Below are positions 8,418-15,996 of a stretch of 48,003 nt of DNA, one piece after another (within the stretch, counting starts at the first letter, position 1; every line of letters begins with the position of its first letter). The translations under genes and the position numbers were made by a program. The stretch lies in contig CAKQDN010000011.1 in assembly GCA_934229275.1 (NCBI GenBank), positions 1 through 48,003 of the forward strand, written 5' to 3'. This stretch comes from an uncultured Clostridia bacterium (GTDB lineage Bacteria; Bacillota; Clostridia; Christensenellales; Pumilibacteraceae). The notes beneath the pieces were generated by a model, which had not been told where the DNA came from, made no database searches, and was given only the letters and a program-made list of their open reading frames with translations.

Positions 8418-8897
8418 TTATTTTTCTATCTTAACGTCTTTTCCGAAAAAGTCGTGGCGGCGCAGCGTTTCGTACAAGACTATCGCGACCGAATTGGCAA
8501 GATTCAGCGAGCGCAGTTCGCCTATCATGGGGATACGGACGGCGTTTTCGTAGTCGGAATAAATGAGTTCTTCGGGCAGTCCTTTGGTTTCTTTTCCGAA
8601 CAAAAGATAGCAGTCGTCGGGATAGTCCTCGACGTCGTAGATGCTCTTTTTGGCTTTGGTCGTGAGATAGAAAAGTTTGTCGCCCTTGTGCTTTTCGAGA
8701 AAGTCGGACAGGCTGTCGTAATAGGTGATGTTTACTTTGTCCCAGTAGTCCAGCCCGGCGCGCTTGACCGTGCGGTCGCTTATCTCAAAGCCGAACGGGC
8801 GCACAAGGTGCAACGCGCTTCCGGTGCAGGCGCACGTCCTTGCGATGTTGCCGGTGTTCTGCGGAATTTCGGGTTCGACCAGTACTATGTTTATCAT
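8418..8897 (-). CDS. trmL: tRNA (cytidine/uridine 34-2'-O)-methyltransferase TrmL
   Basis: A 159-residue SPOUT-class RNA methyltransferase that methylates the ribose of the wobble base of tRNA-Leu species. Signatures: the N-terminal NIVLVEPEIPQNTGNIARTC, LLFGKETKGLPEE, and the knotted C-terminal SAM site IPMIGELRSLNLANSVAIVLYE. Length is normal. It starts four bases after the stop of the GH20-like gene, with only a weak ribosome site, so it probably depends on read-through from that gene. Confidence 0.93.
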   Translation of the reverse strand: MINIVLVEPEIPQNTGNIARTCACTGSALHLVRPFGFEISDRTVKRAGLDYWDKVNITYYDSLSDFLEKHKGDKLFYLTTKAKKSIYDVEDYPDDCYLLFGKETKGLPEELIYSDYENAVRIPMIGELRSLNLANSVAIVLYETLRRHDFFGKDVKIEK

Positions 8898-8901
8898 GCG
8901 G

Positions 8902-10770
8902 TTACCAACTCAGTTTATTTGCCGAAACCGACGCCGAATAACTGTTTTTGTCGGCATAGTAGCCGGTTACGTCCGCAGGCAACTGATATTCTTCCAGTTC
9001 CTGAAGCGAAGCGACTTTGCCTTTTGCGAGCGCGTCGAGATCGCTTGCGCAGTGCTTGATTCTGTGGATAAGTCCGCCGATGCGAATATCCTGAACTTCG
9101 AATCCGAAAGGCTTGTTTTCCTTGTTCCACTGCACTTTGAACGCTGCGTAGAACGCTTCGAGTTGTTTTACGAGCGGTTTATAACTCTTGGCAACGAGTT
9201 TTTTGATTTCCTTCTTTCCTTCGAGCGCGGTTTGTTCGTCGCCGTGCTTTATTTTCATATACAGTTCGCGCGTTTGTTTGCCGAGCGTGACTTTGGTCGC
9301 GAGCGCTTCGCACAGTTTTGCCGAGCAGTCGAACATGTATGCGTACGAGCCTGCGTTCCGCGCGATTTTTTTGAGTTTTGCGGCAGCCGAGCGGAATTTG
9401 TCGGCGTCGCCGTATTCTATCGACAAATCGATTAGTCCCGTAAAGCAGTCGGTAAAGAGAAGCGTTTTGGAAAGCGCGTGTTCTTTAACCGAATCGGGCA
9501 GGTCGAGCGCGCAGAAGTCGTCGAAGTTCATTCCTGTAAGAGCGGCAAAACATTCTTCGTGTTCTTTGTCTCCGTACGCGAGGTCCGCCGAATACGAAAG
9601 TGCCGGCAGAACGGCGTTCCACGGACATTCCGCTCCGTCGTCGCCCCACATGGTGAGGAAAACGTCTTTTATGCCGTGTTCTTCCGCCGAAGCGAAAGCA
9701 AGTGCGCTTCTATGACAACTTATACGGTTCCGGGGCGCAAATCCCGTCCATTTCCACGCTCCGCCGGCAAACACGGTTTTGTTGCCGAATTCGGCGTGAC
9801 GCTCGAACATTATATCGTAAGCGCGTTTTTCGTCCCGATAGTAGTCCCAGTACACGAGTTCGAGATTACCGGGAACGCTATCACGCACTTCGTCGGTGAT
9901 ATGAGCGGTGTTTTCGCCGATATAATATCCGCCTCCGTTGAGCATACGGAAGAACATATCGCTCCACATCATGGGTTTAAATCCGTATTTTTCGGCAATG
10001 GCGATCACTCGTTCGAGGTGCTTTTTCATTATCGAATTGGTATCTTCATAGCCGTTTATGTCGAGGTATTTACCTCTACCGACGTTGTGCGCTTCGTCCA
10101 TACCGATATGAACGCGGCGCGACGTGAACGCTTTGGCTAGAGACGCGAACATTTTATCGATGAGTTCGTACGTCTTGTCCTCGCCGACCAGCAGAATGTC
10201 GTCGATGTCGCGAACGGCGTCGTATTTCTGCCAGCGCAGCAACTGATTGAGATGCGCGAGCGTTTGTATGCAGGGCACGACTTCGATGTCGAACTCGGCG
10301 GCGTAGTCCACGATTTCGCGCAGTTCTTTAATAGAATATCTGCCGCGCATGTAACCGAACAGCGGTTCGCCTTCCACTTCGTATGTGTCCTCGGTGTAAA
10401 GTTGCAGTTCGTTGTAGCCCATGAGCGCAAGACTCAATATATATTCTTTGAGGAATTCGACGGTAGGAACGGCGTTTCTCGAGCAGTCCGCCATGACTCC
10501 GAAGTGATCGAACGCGCAGTTTATCTGCTTTTTGAACGACTTCTTTTTGTCGTTTACCGCCATGAGTTTCAGGGCATAGAACACCTGATGCTTTTTAACG
10601 TAGTTTATTATTATTTCGTCGGGTTTTATTTCCAGACTTGCGGCGTCCGCGGCTGCGACGTTTACTTTAACGCCTTCGGAATCGTCGATTTTAAGTCCGA
10701 GTTTACCGCACGCTTTGTACACGAGGTCTTTAAGACTCGCGTCCACTCCCGACAAATTGTACTCTTTCAT
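8902..10770 (-). CDS. GH20-like beta-N-acetylhexosaminidase, cytoplasmic
   Basis: A 622-residue glycoside hydrolase resembling family GH20, which removes terminal GlcNAc or GalNAc from glycans by substrate-assisted catalysis. An N-terminal domain of about 75 residues leads into the barrel. The segment RRVHIGMDEAHNVG holds the adjacent Asp225-Glu226 expected for the catalytic pair; VVPCIQTLAHLNQLLRW and MMWSDMFFRM are also typical barrel segments. No signal peptide is present, so it should act on imported oligosaccharides or recycled wall fragments. The start at 10770 is chosen because GAGAGG precedes it; a 22-codon upstream extension has no such site. It has its own promoter, and trmL follows four bases after it. 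Confidence 0.82.
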   Translation of the reverse strand: MKEYNLSGVDASLKDLVYKACGKLGLKIDDSEGVKVNVAAADAASLEIKPDEIIINYVKKHQVFYALKLMAVNDKKKSFKKQINCAFDHFGVMADCSRNAVPTVEFLKEYILSLALMGYNELQLYTEDTYEVEGEPLFGYMRGRYSIKELREIVDYAAEFDIEVVPCIQTLAHLNQLLRWQKYDAVRDIDDILLVGEDKTYELIDKMFASLAKAFTSRRVHIGMDEAHNVGRGKYLDINGYEDTNSIMKKHLERVIAIAEKYGFKPMMWSDMFFRMLNGGGYYIGENTAHITDEVRDSVPGNLELVYWDYYRDEKRAYDIMFERHAEFGNKTVFAGGAWKWTGFAPRNRISCHRSALAFASAEEHGIKDVFLTMWGDDGAECPWNAVLPALSYSADLAYGDKEHEECFAALTGMNFDDFCALDLPDSVKEHALSKTLLFTDCFTGLIDLSIEYGDADKFRSAAAKLKKIARNAGSYAYMFDCSAKLCEALATKVTLGKQTRELYMKIKHGDEQTALEGKKEIKKLVAKSYKPLVKQLEAFYAAFKVQWNKENKPFGFEVQDIRIGGLIHRIKHCASDLDALAKGKVASLQELEEYQLPADVTGYYADKNSYSASVSANKLSW

Positions 10771-10826
10771 AACACACCTCTCTCCGTTTATTTTTGACAG
10801 CGTCGTCTTCGCCGTCCGTTTGTTAG

Positions 10827-10855
10827 ATTTTATCATAAATCGTGCAACTATGCAA
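10827..10855 (-). promoter_or_regulatory. Sigma-A promoter of the GH20-like gene
   Basis: Minus strand: TTGCAT, 17 bases, TAAAAT, giving a leader of about 50 bases that contains the GAGAGG ribosome site. Confidence 0.7.
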
Positions 10856-10927
10856 TCGTTTTCGCGATAAATTTATACATTCTTAACTTTTTGCGTACAA
10901 ATGTGCTATTTTTTCGCAAACGCCGAA

Positions 10928-10933
10928 TAAAAT
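10928..10933 (+). promoter_or_regulatory. Possible -10 box abutting the uppP start
   Basis: TAAAAT lies five bases before the uppP ATG and there is no ribosome-binding site. This resembles the leaderless promoters elsewhere in the window, but the -35 region is poor. Confidence 0.3.
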
Positions 10934-10938
10934 TTCTT

Positions 10939-11685
10939 ATGGATATTTTTCAAAGTCTGATTTTGGGACTCGTTCAAGGTCTTACCGAATTTCTGCCCGT
11001 TTCATCGTCGGGACATATAATTCTCGTATCGAACGCGATGGGCGTCGAGGCGTCGCTCTCCATGGAACTTATATTTCATCTCGCGACTCTTGCGGCAGTG
11101 CTTCTACATTATCGAAAAACGCTGCTTTCGCTTATAAAAAAGCCGTTTTCCTCTCTTTCTTTGCAACTTTTGCTCTCGACCGTGATAACGGCTGCGATTG
11201 CGTTCGCGCTCCGAGGCGTGGCGGACGGCATGCAGGACGGACGGCTTTTGCCGCTTTTCTTTTCGCTGACCGCGGTTATTCTCGTACTTTCAGACGTTCT
11301 GCGCCCGAAAAAGCGTAACGGTTGGCTCGGTTGCGTCGTGGTGGGCATGGTTCAGGGAATAGCGGTAATCCCGGGACTGTCAAGAAGCGGCTCGACCATT
11401 TCGGCGGCGAAGTTCTGCGGCGAGAGCGACGACGAAGCGGCGGACTATTCGTTTTTGCTGTCCGTTCCGGTGATTGCCGGCAGCGCGATAGTCGAACTTA
11501 TTTCGCATCCGATGGAAAACGTCGGTTTTTTACCGATCGCGGCAGGGCTTATCGCGGCGTTTTTAAGCGGTTTGCTCGCGCTTAATCTGATGACGAAATT
11601 CAAGAGCCGGATTCCGTCCGTCGCATACTCCGCTTACCTTGTAGTTTTGTCCGCCGTGCTGATAATTCTGCGGTTTTCGGCATAA
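10939..11685 (+). CDS. uppP: Undecaprenyl-diphosphatase UppP/BacA
   Basis: A 248-residue polytopic membrane protein that dephosphorylates undecaprenyl diphosphate to recycle the lipid carrier of peptidoglycan synthesis; overproduction gives bacitracin resistance. Both conserved active-site motifs are present: EFLPVSSSGH (residues 17-26) and PGLSRSGSTIS (about 145-154). It is slightly shorter than the usual 265-275 residues. The ATG at 10939 matches the normal family start; a TTG 16 codons earlier would add an unrelated charged leader. No Shine-Dalgarno precedes the ATG, unlike most genes here. tspO follows after 43 bases. Confidence 0.95.
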   Translation: MDIFQSLILGLVQGLTEFLPVSSSGHIILVSNAMGVEASLSMELIFHLATLAAVLLHYRKTLLSLIKKPFSSLSLQLLLSTVITAAIAFALRGVADGMQDGRLLPLFFSLTAVILVLSDVLRPKKRNGWLGCVVVGMVQGIAVIPGLSRSGSTISAAKFCGESDDEAADYSFLLSVPVIAGSAIVELISHPMENVGFLPIAAGLIAAFLSGLLALNLMTKFKSRIPSVAYSAYLVVLSAVLIILRFSA

Positions 11686-11728
11686 AACGGCGCGTTTTAT
11701 CCATACTTTGTAAATAAGGAGATTTATC

Positions 11729-12235
11729 ATGGAAAAAACTATGTCACTCAAAAAGAACGATTTTTCGTCCGCGCTGTGGTTTTTCTTAATCGTGGGCGCG
11801 ACGATGGGACTGGGCTTTTTATCGGGGCTTTTAAGCGGTGCGAACGCAGGCTACGAGGGTTACGCGCGTCCGCCGCTCACTCCGCCCGACAGCACTTTTG
11901 CCGTAGTGTGGCCCGTTTTGTATTTTCTTACCGGCACGAGCATGTACCTTATGCTCAACGCACCTGCGGAAGGCAACTTAAAGCCGATTAAAACCGCGTC
12001 GATAGTGCTTTGGCTTATCGGCGTTATCATGAGTTTTGCGTGGAGTTTCGTTTTCTTCACGTTCGGGCTGCGCACGCTCGCGTTTATCGTTTCGACGCTT
12101 ATTTTCGCCTGCGTGACCGGGGTGGTCGTACTCGATTTCTTTTACTGCAAAAGCGCGGCGTGGCTTAACATTCCCTTCATGCTGTGGGTGGGCTTCGCGA
12201 CTTATCTCGGTATCTTCATCGCCCTTTACAACTAA
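11729..12235 (+). CDS. tspO: TspO/MBR family tryptophan-rich sensory protein
   Basis: A 168-residue membrane protein with five predicted helices, related to bacterial TspO and the mitochondrial translocator protein, which bind porphyrins and other small hydrophobic ligands. The diagnostic region RPPLTPPDSTFAVVWPVLYF and the final FMLWVGFATYLGIFIALYN are clear. The ribosome site is AAGGAG. It is probably co-transcribed with uppP. The stop codon is directly followed by the first hairpin of the repeat mosaic, which can serve as its terminator. A physiological role in this organism cannot be inferred. Confidence 0.92.
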   Translation: MEKTMSLKKNDFSSALWFFLIVGATMGLGFLSGLLSGANAGYEGYARPPLTPPDSTFAVVWPVLYFLTGTSMYLMLNAPAEGNLKPIKTASIVLWLIGVIMSFAWSFVFFTFGLRTLAFIVSTLIFACVTGVVVLDFFYCKSAAWLNIPFMLWVGFATYLGIFIALYN

Positions 12236-12261
12236 CCTACTTTTTTTGAAAAAAAAGTAGG
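12236..12261 (+). terminator. Repeat-borne hairpin directly after tspO
   Basis: CCTACTTTTTTT and AAAAAAAAGTAGG form a near-perfect hairpin that starts on the base after the tspO stop codon. Its A/T arms are very weak, so termination is plausible but not certain. It is the first part of the repeat unit that follows. Confidence 0.5.
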
Positions 12262-12410
12262 CAAAAAAACTTTTAAGTCAGGTGTACGCTAATATCACGG
12301 TTGGTTTTTCTGCTTGTAAAAAAGCAGATAGACCAGCCTTGTTTTTTCTAAAAAAGTGAGCAAAAAACTTTTAAGTCAGGTGTACGCTAATATCAAGGTT
12401 GGTTTTTCTA
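12236..12410 (+). repeat. Two direct copies of a ~99-base hairpin repeat
   Basis: Two copies at a period of 99 bases share CAAAAAACTTTTAAGTCAGG, then GTGTACGCTAATATCA and GGTTGGTTTTTCT. Each is preceded by an A/T hairpin (12236-12261; a decayed one near 12341-12360). The same unit occurs at 37722-38020 and in inverted form at 12796-12975. Confidence 0.85.
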
Positions 12411-12414
12411 TTTT

Positions 12415-12740
12415 GACCTTATTTAAAGGCCCCTTTTCGCAAAGGGGGCTGGCGCCGTCAGGCGACTGGGGGATCGAAAGCATGTATTTTGTATCGGTGC
12501 CTGTTAAAAACTTAACAGTAAACCGACCGTATTTAAAGCCTCTCACTCCGGGAGAGGTGGCACGATTTATCGTGACGGAGAGTGTTTTATTTATGCCGAT
12601 ACATTGCATTGACGATTTTAATCCCACCGTCTTCTCGCTATCGCTCGAAGCCACCTCCCTTGCAAAGCAAAGGAGGCTTTAAAAAAGTCGTGATTTTAGA
12701 ATTTACGGGAGGGGAGACCCCTCCCCTACGATATTTTAAA
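12415..12740. repeat. GC-rich palindromic intergenic modules, mosaic 1
   Basis: Several short modules reappear in mosaic 2. CCTTATTTAAAGGC plus CCCCTTTTCGCAAAGGGG and GACTGGGGGATCG (12415-12500) matches 38118-38203. CCTCTCACTCCGGGAGAGGTGG (here 12539-12560) appears inverted at about 38350-38370. An inverted variant GCCACCTCC...GGAGGCTTTAAA is at 12650-12683. GGGAGGGGAGACCCCTCCC is at 12708-12726. Each module is itself palindromic, as in REP or BIME elements. No coding potential is supported. Confidence 0.8.
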
Positions 12741-12795
12741 GTGCGTCCACCACACAATAACAAAAAACAAGGTCGATTCATCCGCTACACATAAT

Positions 12796-12975
12796 CAGAA
12801 AAACCAACCTTGTTTTATTATTTACTTAACTCAAAAGTTTTTGCCTAACTTTTTTTCCAAAAAGAAGTGCGGACAGTAGGTAGCACCCTGTCCCTACAAT
12901 AAAGAGGTCGAAAGTGCGTCTATCAAACTCCACCTAACACAAAAGTTTTTTGCCTACTTTTTTACAAAAAAGCAG
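12796..12975 (-). repeat. Two inverted copies of the hairpin repeat
   Basis: AGAAAAACCAACCTTG...CAAAAGTTTTTGCC (12796-12858) and CTAACACAAAAGTTTTTTGCC with its A/T hairpin (12933-12975) are reverse complements of the unit at 12236-12410. Together the copies flank the GC-rich modules like long terminal inverted repeats. Between them lies GTGCGGACAG...CTGTCCCTAC (12868-12898), which recurs inverted at 38284-38316. Confidence 0.8.
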
Positions 12976-13037
12976 GAACATAATGAGGGGCGACGCTACA
13001 TAGTATATAGTAACGTAAATTTCGGGGAGCGGAGCAG

Positions 13038-13307
13038 ATGCGCGCGAACATAACAAACAGAGTCATTCAACTTGCCGACCATGTAATAGCGACGGGCGAC
13101 ACCGTTCGGGGCGCGGCGCAAAAATTCGGGGTCAGCAAAAGCACGGTACATAAAGACCTGTCCGAACGACTGTACTACGCGGACAGAAAAAGGTACGCGG
13201 TTGTCAGGAAAATACTCGATAAAAATCTGTCGGAGCGGCACATACGCGGCGGAATAGCCACGCGGCTTAAATACCGTTTAAAAAAACAACGCGCCCGAGG
13301 AAAATAG
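13038..13307 (+). CDS. spoIIID: Sporulation transcription regulator SpoIIID
   Basis: An 89-residue DNA-binding protein that activates and represses mother-cell genes during sporulation. The helix-turn-helix GAAQKFGVSKSTVHKDLSERL is almost the Bacillus sequence, followed by the typical RHIRGGIATRLKYR. The length is normal. A GGGGAG ribosome site precedes the ATG. It is a single gene between the repeat mosaic and the convergent prs gene. CATAGTATATAG at 12999-13010 may hold its -10 region, but no clear -35 was seen. Its last codons lie inside the prs terminator. Confidence 0.95.
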   Translation: MRANITNRVIQLADHVIATGDTVRGAAQKFGVSKSTVHKDLSERLYYADRKRYAVVRKILDKNLSERHIRGGIATRLKYRLKKQRARGK

Positions 13308-13320
13308 TCCTGCGAGCGCG
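13278..13320 (-). terminator. Terminator of prs, overlapping the 3' end of spoIIID
   Basis: Minus strand: CGCGC pairs with GCGCG, with an inner AGGA/TCCT stem, followed by TTGTTTTTTT. It starts 18 bases past the prs stop. The U-tract and half the stem are encoded within the last ten codons of spoIIID on the opposite strand. Confidence 0.75.
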
Positions 13321-13338
13321 GTATTATTCGGTTTATCT

Positions 13339-14301
13339 TCAGTCTTCGTACAGACGGGAAATAGGCATATCTGCGAACACGCTTTCGATAGCGCGGGAGA
13401 AAATGGGCGCGACGGAGATCTGTTCGATGAGGTCGCACTGCTTTTCTTCGGGCAGTTCGATGGTGTTGAGCATGTACACTTTTTTGATAACGGACGATTT
13501 AAGTCTTTCCATTGCGGGACCGGACAGAACGGCGTGCGTGCAGCAGACGTACACTTCCTTTGCTCCGCCCACTTCGACGAGTGCTTTTGCGCCCTGAGTG
13601 ATGGTGCCGGCGGTGTCGATCATGTCGTCGAGCATAAGGCAGGTTTTGCCCTTGACGTCGCCGACGATGTTCATGACTTCCATGACGTTTGCCTTGGGAC
13701 GACGCTTGTCCACGATTGCGAGCGTGGTATTGAGTTTGGTAGCCATTGCGCGTGCGCGTGCGACCGAACCGACGTCGGGGGATACGACGACGAGGTTTTC
13801 GTCGTGAGCGAAGTCTTCGCCTGCGATATATTTAGCGAGCACGGAAAGACCGAGCAGGTTGTCCACGGGGATATCGAAGAATCCCTGAATCTGGGGAGCG
13901 TGCAGGTCCATGGTAAGGACTCTGTCCGCGCCTGCGGAAGTGATGAGGTCTGCGACCAGTTTAGCCGTTATCGGATCTCTCGCGCGGGCTTTTCTGTCCT
14001 GACGAGCGTAGCCGAAATAGGGCATGACCGCGGTTATTCTGCCTGCGGAAGCGCGGCGCATCGCGTCGATGATTACCAGAAGTTCGACGAGATTGTCGTT
14101 TACGGGCGTGGACGTGGACTGAATTACGAACACGTCGCAACCGCGGACAGATTCGTTGATCTGAACGCTGGTTTCGCCGTCCGAGAATTTACCGACCACC
14201 ATGTCGCCCAGCGGCATATGCAGTTCTTTAGCGATCTCCTGTGCGAGTGCCTTGTTACCGTTGCCGGCAAAAAGTTTGATTTTGTTTCCGTGCGCTATCA
14301 T
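13339..14301 (-). CDS. prs: Ribose-phosphate pyrophosphokinase
   Basis: A 320-residue cytosolic enzyme that makes PRPP from ribose 5-phosphate and ATP for purine, pyrimidine, histidine and tryptophan synthesis. Seen: the N-terminal LFAGNGNKALAQEIA, the PYFGYARQDRK flexible loop, DLHAPQIQGFFDIPVD for Mg-ATP and ribose phosphate, and the PRPP loop LDDMIDTAGTI. It follows the GlmU-like gene by 53 bases with a GGAGG ribosome site. The glmU-prs order is the classical Firmicutes arrangement, and no separate promoter was seen. Confidence 0.97.
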   Translation of the reverse strand: MIAHGNKIKLFAGNGNKALAQEIAKELHMPLGDMVVGKFSDGETSVQINESVRGCDVFVIQSTSTPVNDNLVELLVIIDAMRRASAGRITAVMPYFGYARQDRKARARDPITAKLVADLITSAGADRVLTMDLHAPQIQGFFDIPVDNLLGLSVLAKYIAGEDFAHDENLVVVSPDVGSVARARAMATKLNTTLAIVDKRRPKANVMEVMNIVGDVKGKTCLMLDDMIDTAGTITQGAKALVEVGGAKEVYVCCTHAVLSGPAMERLKSSVIKKVYMLNTIELPEEKQCDLIEQISVAPIFSRAIESVFADMPISRLYED

Positions 14302-14354
14302 TTTTGAGTGCCTCCAAAAATTTTATTACTGACCGAATAAGGTTTGCAAGTAAT

Positions 14355-15446
14355 TTATTCTTTAGTATACTTGTTCCCCTGCCAATCGGGTTTTAATACC
14401 TGTCTCGAACGGGCTATTGCGAGTGCTTTCGAATCGACGTTCTGCGTAACTACCGAGCCTGCCGCGATGAAACTGCCGTTTCCGAGCGTTACCGGCGCCA
14501 CTATCGTTGAAGCGGAGCCTACGAACACGTTGTCGCCCACGCGCGTGACGTGTTTGTCTTTGCCGTCGTAGTTCGCGAAAACCACGCCTGCGCCCACGTT
14601 GCATTTTTTGCCCATTATTATATCGCCGGCGTAAGTGAGATGACCCAGTTTGCTGCCGTCGCCTATTCTGCAGTTTTTGAGTTCGACGAAATCGCCGATG
14701 CGGCAGTTATCGCCCACGACGTTGTTTGCGCGAAGGTTGGCAAACGGACCTACGGTCGTGTTTTTACCGACGTAACTGTGCACGAGTTTGCTGCTTTCTA
14801 TTTCCGCGCCTTCGTCTATGATACAGTCTTCGATGCTGTTGCCGCGACGAATACGGACGTTGTCTTTTATAACCGTTTTGCCGCCGAGGCTGTTGTTGGG
14901 ACCGATTATGACGTTTTCGCCGATAGAAACCTCGCAGCCGATGAACGTGGACGCGGAGTCCTCGAACTGCACGCCTCTGTTCATGTGATAGGTGAGAATT
15001 CTGCCTTTAAGCACGTCGGCGATGAAACTGACCTGCTTGTAACTGTACGCGGTGACGAAATCGTCCTCGTCGAAATAGTAGGTTTTGTCGGTGTAGATTT
15101 TTTCGGCGGAATAAATATAATCCGTTTTAAAAACGAAACCTCTGGTCATGCGCATGACGTTGAGGTTGTTGAGCCGAGCCGTTTCGACAGCCTCGCTCAC
15201 GGTTTTACGCGTGATGAGCGGCGTGTCGGAGTATAAAACGACCGTGTATTCTTTTTGCATGTCGAGATAGTCGTGAATGAGCGCGGGCAAAGCGACGCTC
15301 TCGTCGTTGTCGATACATTCGTACGGCATATCGCACAAAGACAGCGACACCCATTCGAGCATCGTTTTTCCGAGAATTCCGATATTCCCGACGCTTCCCA
15401 TTTTGTCGTAGGAAGTTTTGATGATTATGCCTTTACAACTATCCAT
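14355..15446 (-). CDS. glmU: GlmU-like acetyltransferase with a decayed uridyltransferase domain
   Basis: A 363-residue protein in the glmU position before prs. GlmU normally has about 455 residues: a pyrophosphorylase domain that makes UDP-GlcNAc, and a left-handed beta-helix that acetylates GlcN-1-P. The C-terminal half (about residue 160 on) is a good hexapeptide-repeat domain with SKLGHLTYAGD (His269, the equivalent of the catalytic His), FANYDGKDK and FVGSASTIVAPVTLGNG. The N-terminal half is only about 150 residues and lacks the nucleotide-binding GxGTRM and PK signature. Remnants such as GKTMLEWV and SDTPLIT still mark the fold. The acetyltransferase is therefore likely active and the uridyltransferase not. 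The ATG lies nine bases after a TATAAT box. Confidence 0.82.
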   Translation of the reverse strand: MDSCKGIIIKTSYDKMGSVGNIGILGKTMLEWVSLSLCDMPYECIDNDESVALPALIHDYLDMQKEYTVVLYSDTPLITRKTVSEAVETARLNNLNVMRMTRGFVFKTDYIYSAEKIYTDKTYYFDEDDFVTAYSYKQVSFIADVLKGRILTYHMNRGVQFEDSASTFIGCEVSIGENVIIGPNNSLGGKTVIKDNVRIRRGNSIEDCIIDEGAEIESSKLVHSYVGKNTTVGPFANLRANNVVGDNCRIGDFVELKNCRIGDGSKLGHLTYAGDIIMGKKCNVGAGVVFANYDGKDKHVTRVGDNVFVGSASTIVAPVTLGNGSFIAAGSVVTQNVDSKALAIARSRQVLKPDWQGNKYTKE

Positions 15447-15455
15447 AGCCTTTTA

Positions 15456-15484
15456 ATTATATAGTTTTGATTGGTTTTTGTCAA
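15456..15484 (-). promoter_or_regulatory. Sigma-A promoter of glmU-prs, nearly leaderless
   Basis: Minus strand: TTGACA, 17 bases, TATAAT, a consensus promoter. The -35 box overlaps the tadA stop codon. Only nine bases (TAAAAGGCT) separate the -10 box from the ATG, so the expected transcript start leaves a leader of about three bases. Confidence 0.85.
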
Positions 15485-15996
15485 GAATTTAACCGCTCGC
15501 TTTCGCTTTTTTTCGACTTTCTGAGCGTTTTGAAAAAGTTTTGCACCTCTTTAAGGCATTCGACCTCTTCTATTCCGCCGGTTACCTCGCATCTGTGGTT
15601 GAAATTTTGGTTGCAGGCGAGGTTGTAAACCGTTCCGCAGCAGCCGAATCTTTTGTCGTACGCTCCGAAAACTATGCGTGAAATACGCGCGTTTACGGCG
15701 GCTCCCGAACACATCACGCACGGCTCGAGAGTAACGTACATCGTGCAGCCCGTAAGATTCCACCGCCCGAGTTTTTTTGACGCTTTGCGAATGGCAAGCA
15801 CCTCGGCGTGAGCGGTCGAGTCGCCCGTTTTTTCACGTTCGTTGTGCGCCCGGGCGATTATTTTTCCGTTCTCGTCCGCTATCACGCAGCCGACCGGAAC
15901 GTCGCCGCTAATAAGGCTTTTACGGCTTTCTTTTATCGCCGCTTTAATATATTTAACGTCTTGTTTTACGTCGGTTATCGGCGTTTTTTCATCCAT
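15481..15996 (-). CDS. tadA: tRNA-specific adenosine deaminase TadA
   Basis: A 171-residue zinc deaminase that converts A34 of tRNA-Arg (ACG) to inosine. The zinc ligands and catalytic Glu are present in HAE (His63, Glu65) and PCVMC (Cys93, Cys96). VPVGCVIADENG and the NHRCEVTGGI segment are typical. The C-terminal tail is basic and Ser-rich. The start overlaps the end of the M14 peptidase gene by 22 bases and has no clear ribosome site, so translation is probably coupled. It is the last gene of the walJ group; the promoter of glmU overlaps its stop. Confidence 0.93.
   Translation of the reverse strand: MDEKTPITDVKQDVKYIKAAIKESRKSLISGDVPVGCVIADENGKIIARAHNEREKTGDSTAHAEVLAIRKASKKLGRWNLTGCTMYVTLEPCVMCSGAAVNARISRIVFGAYDKRFGCCGTVYNLACNQNFNHRCEVTGGIEEVECLKEVQNFFKTLRKSKKSESERLNS

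Noticed and set aside
12356..12682. Short frames inside the first repeat mosaic
   Set aside because: They cross several palindromic modules and change with each copy, and neither strand shows a ribosome site or a protein family.
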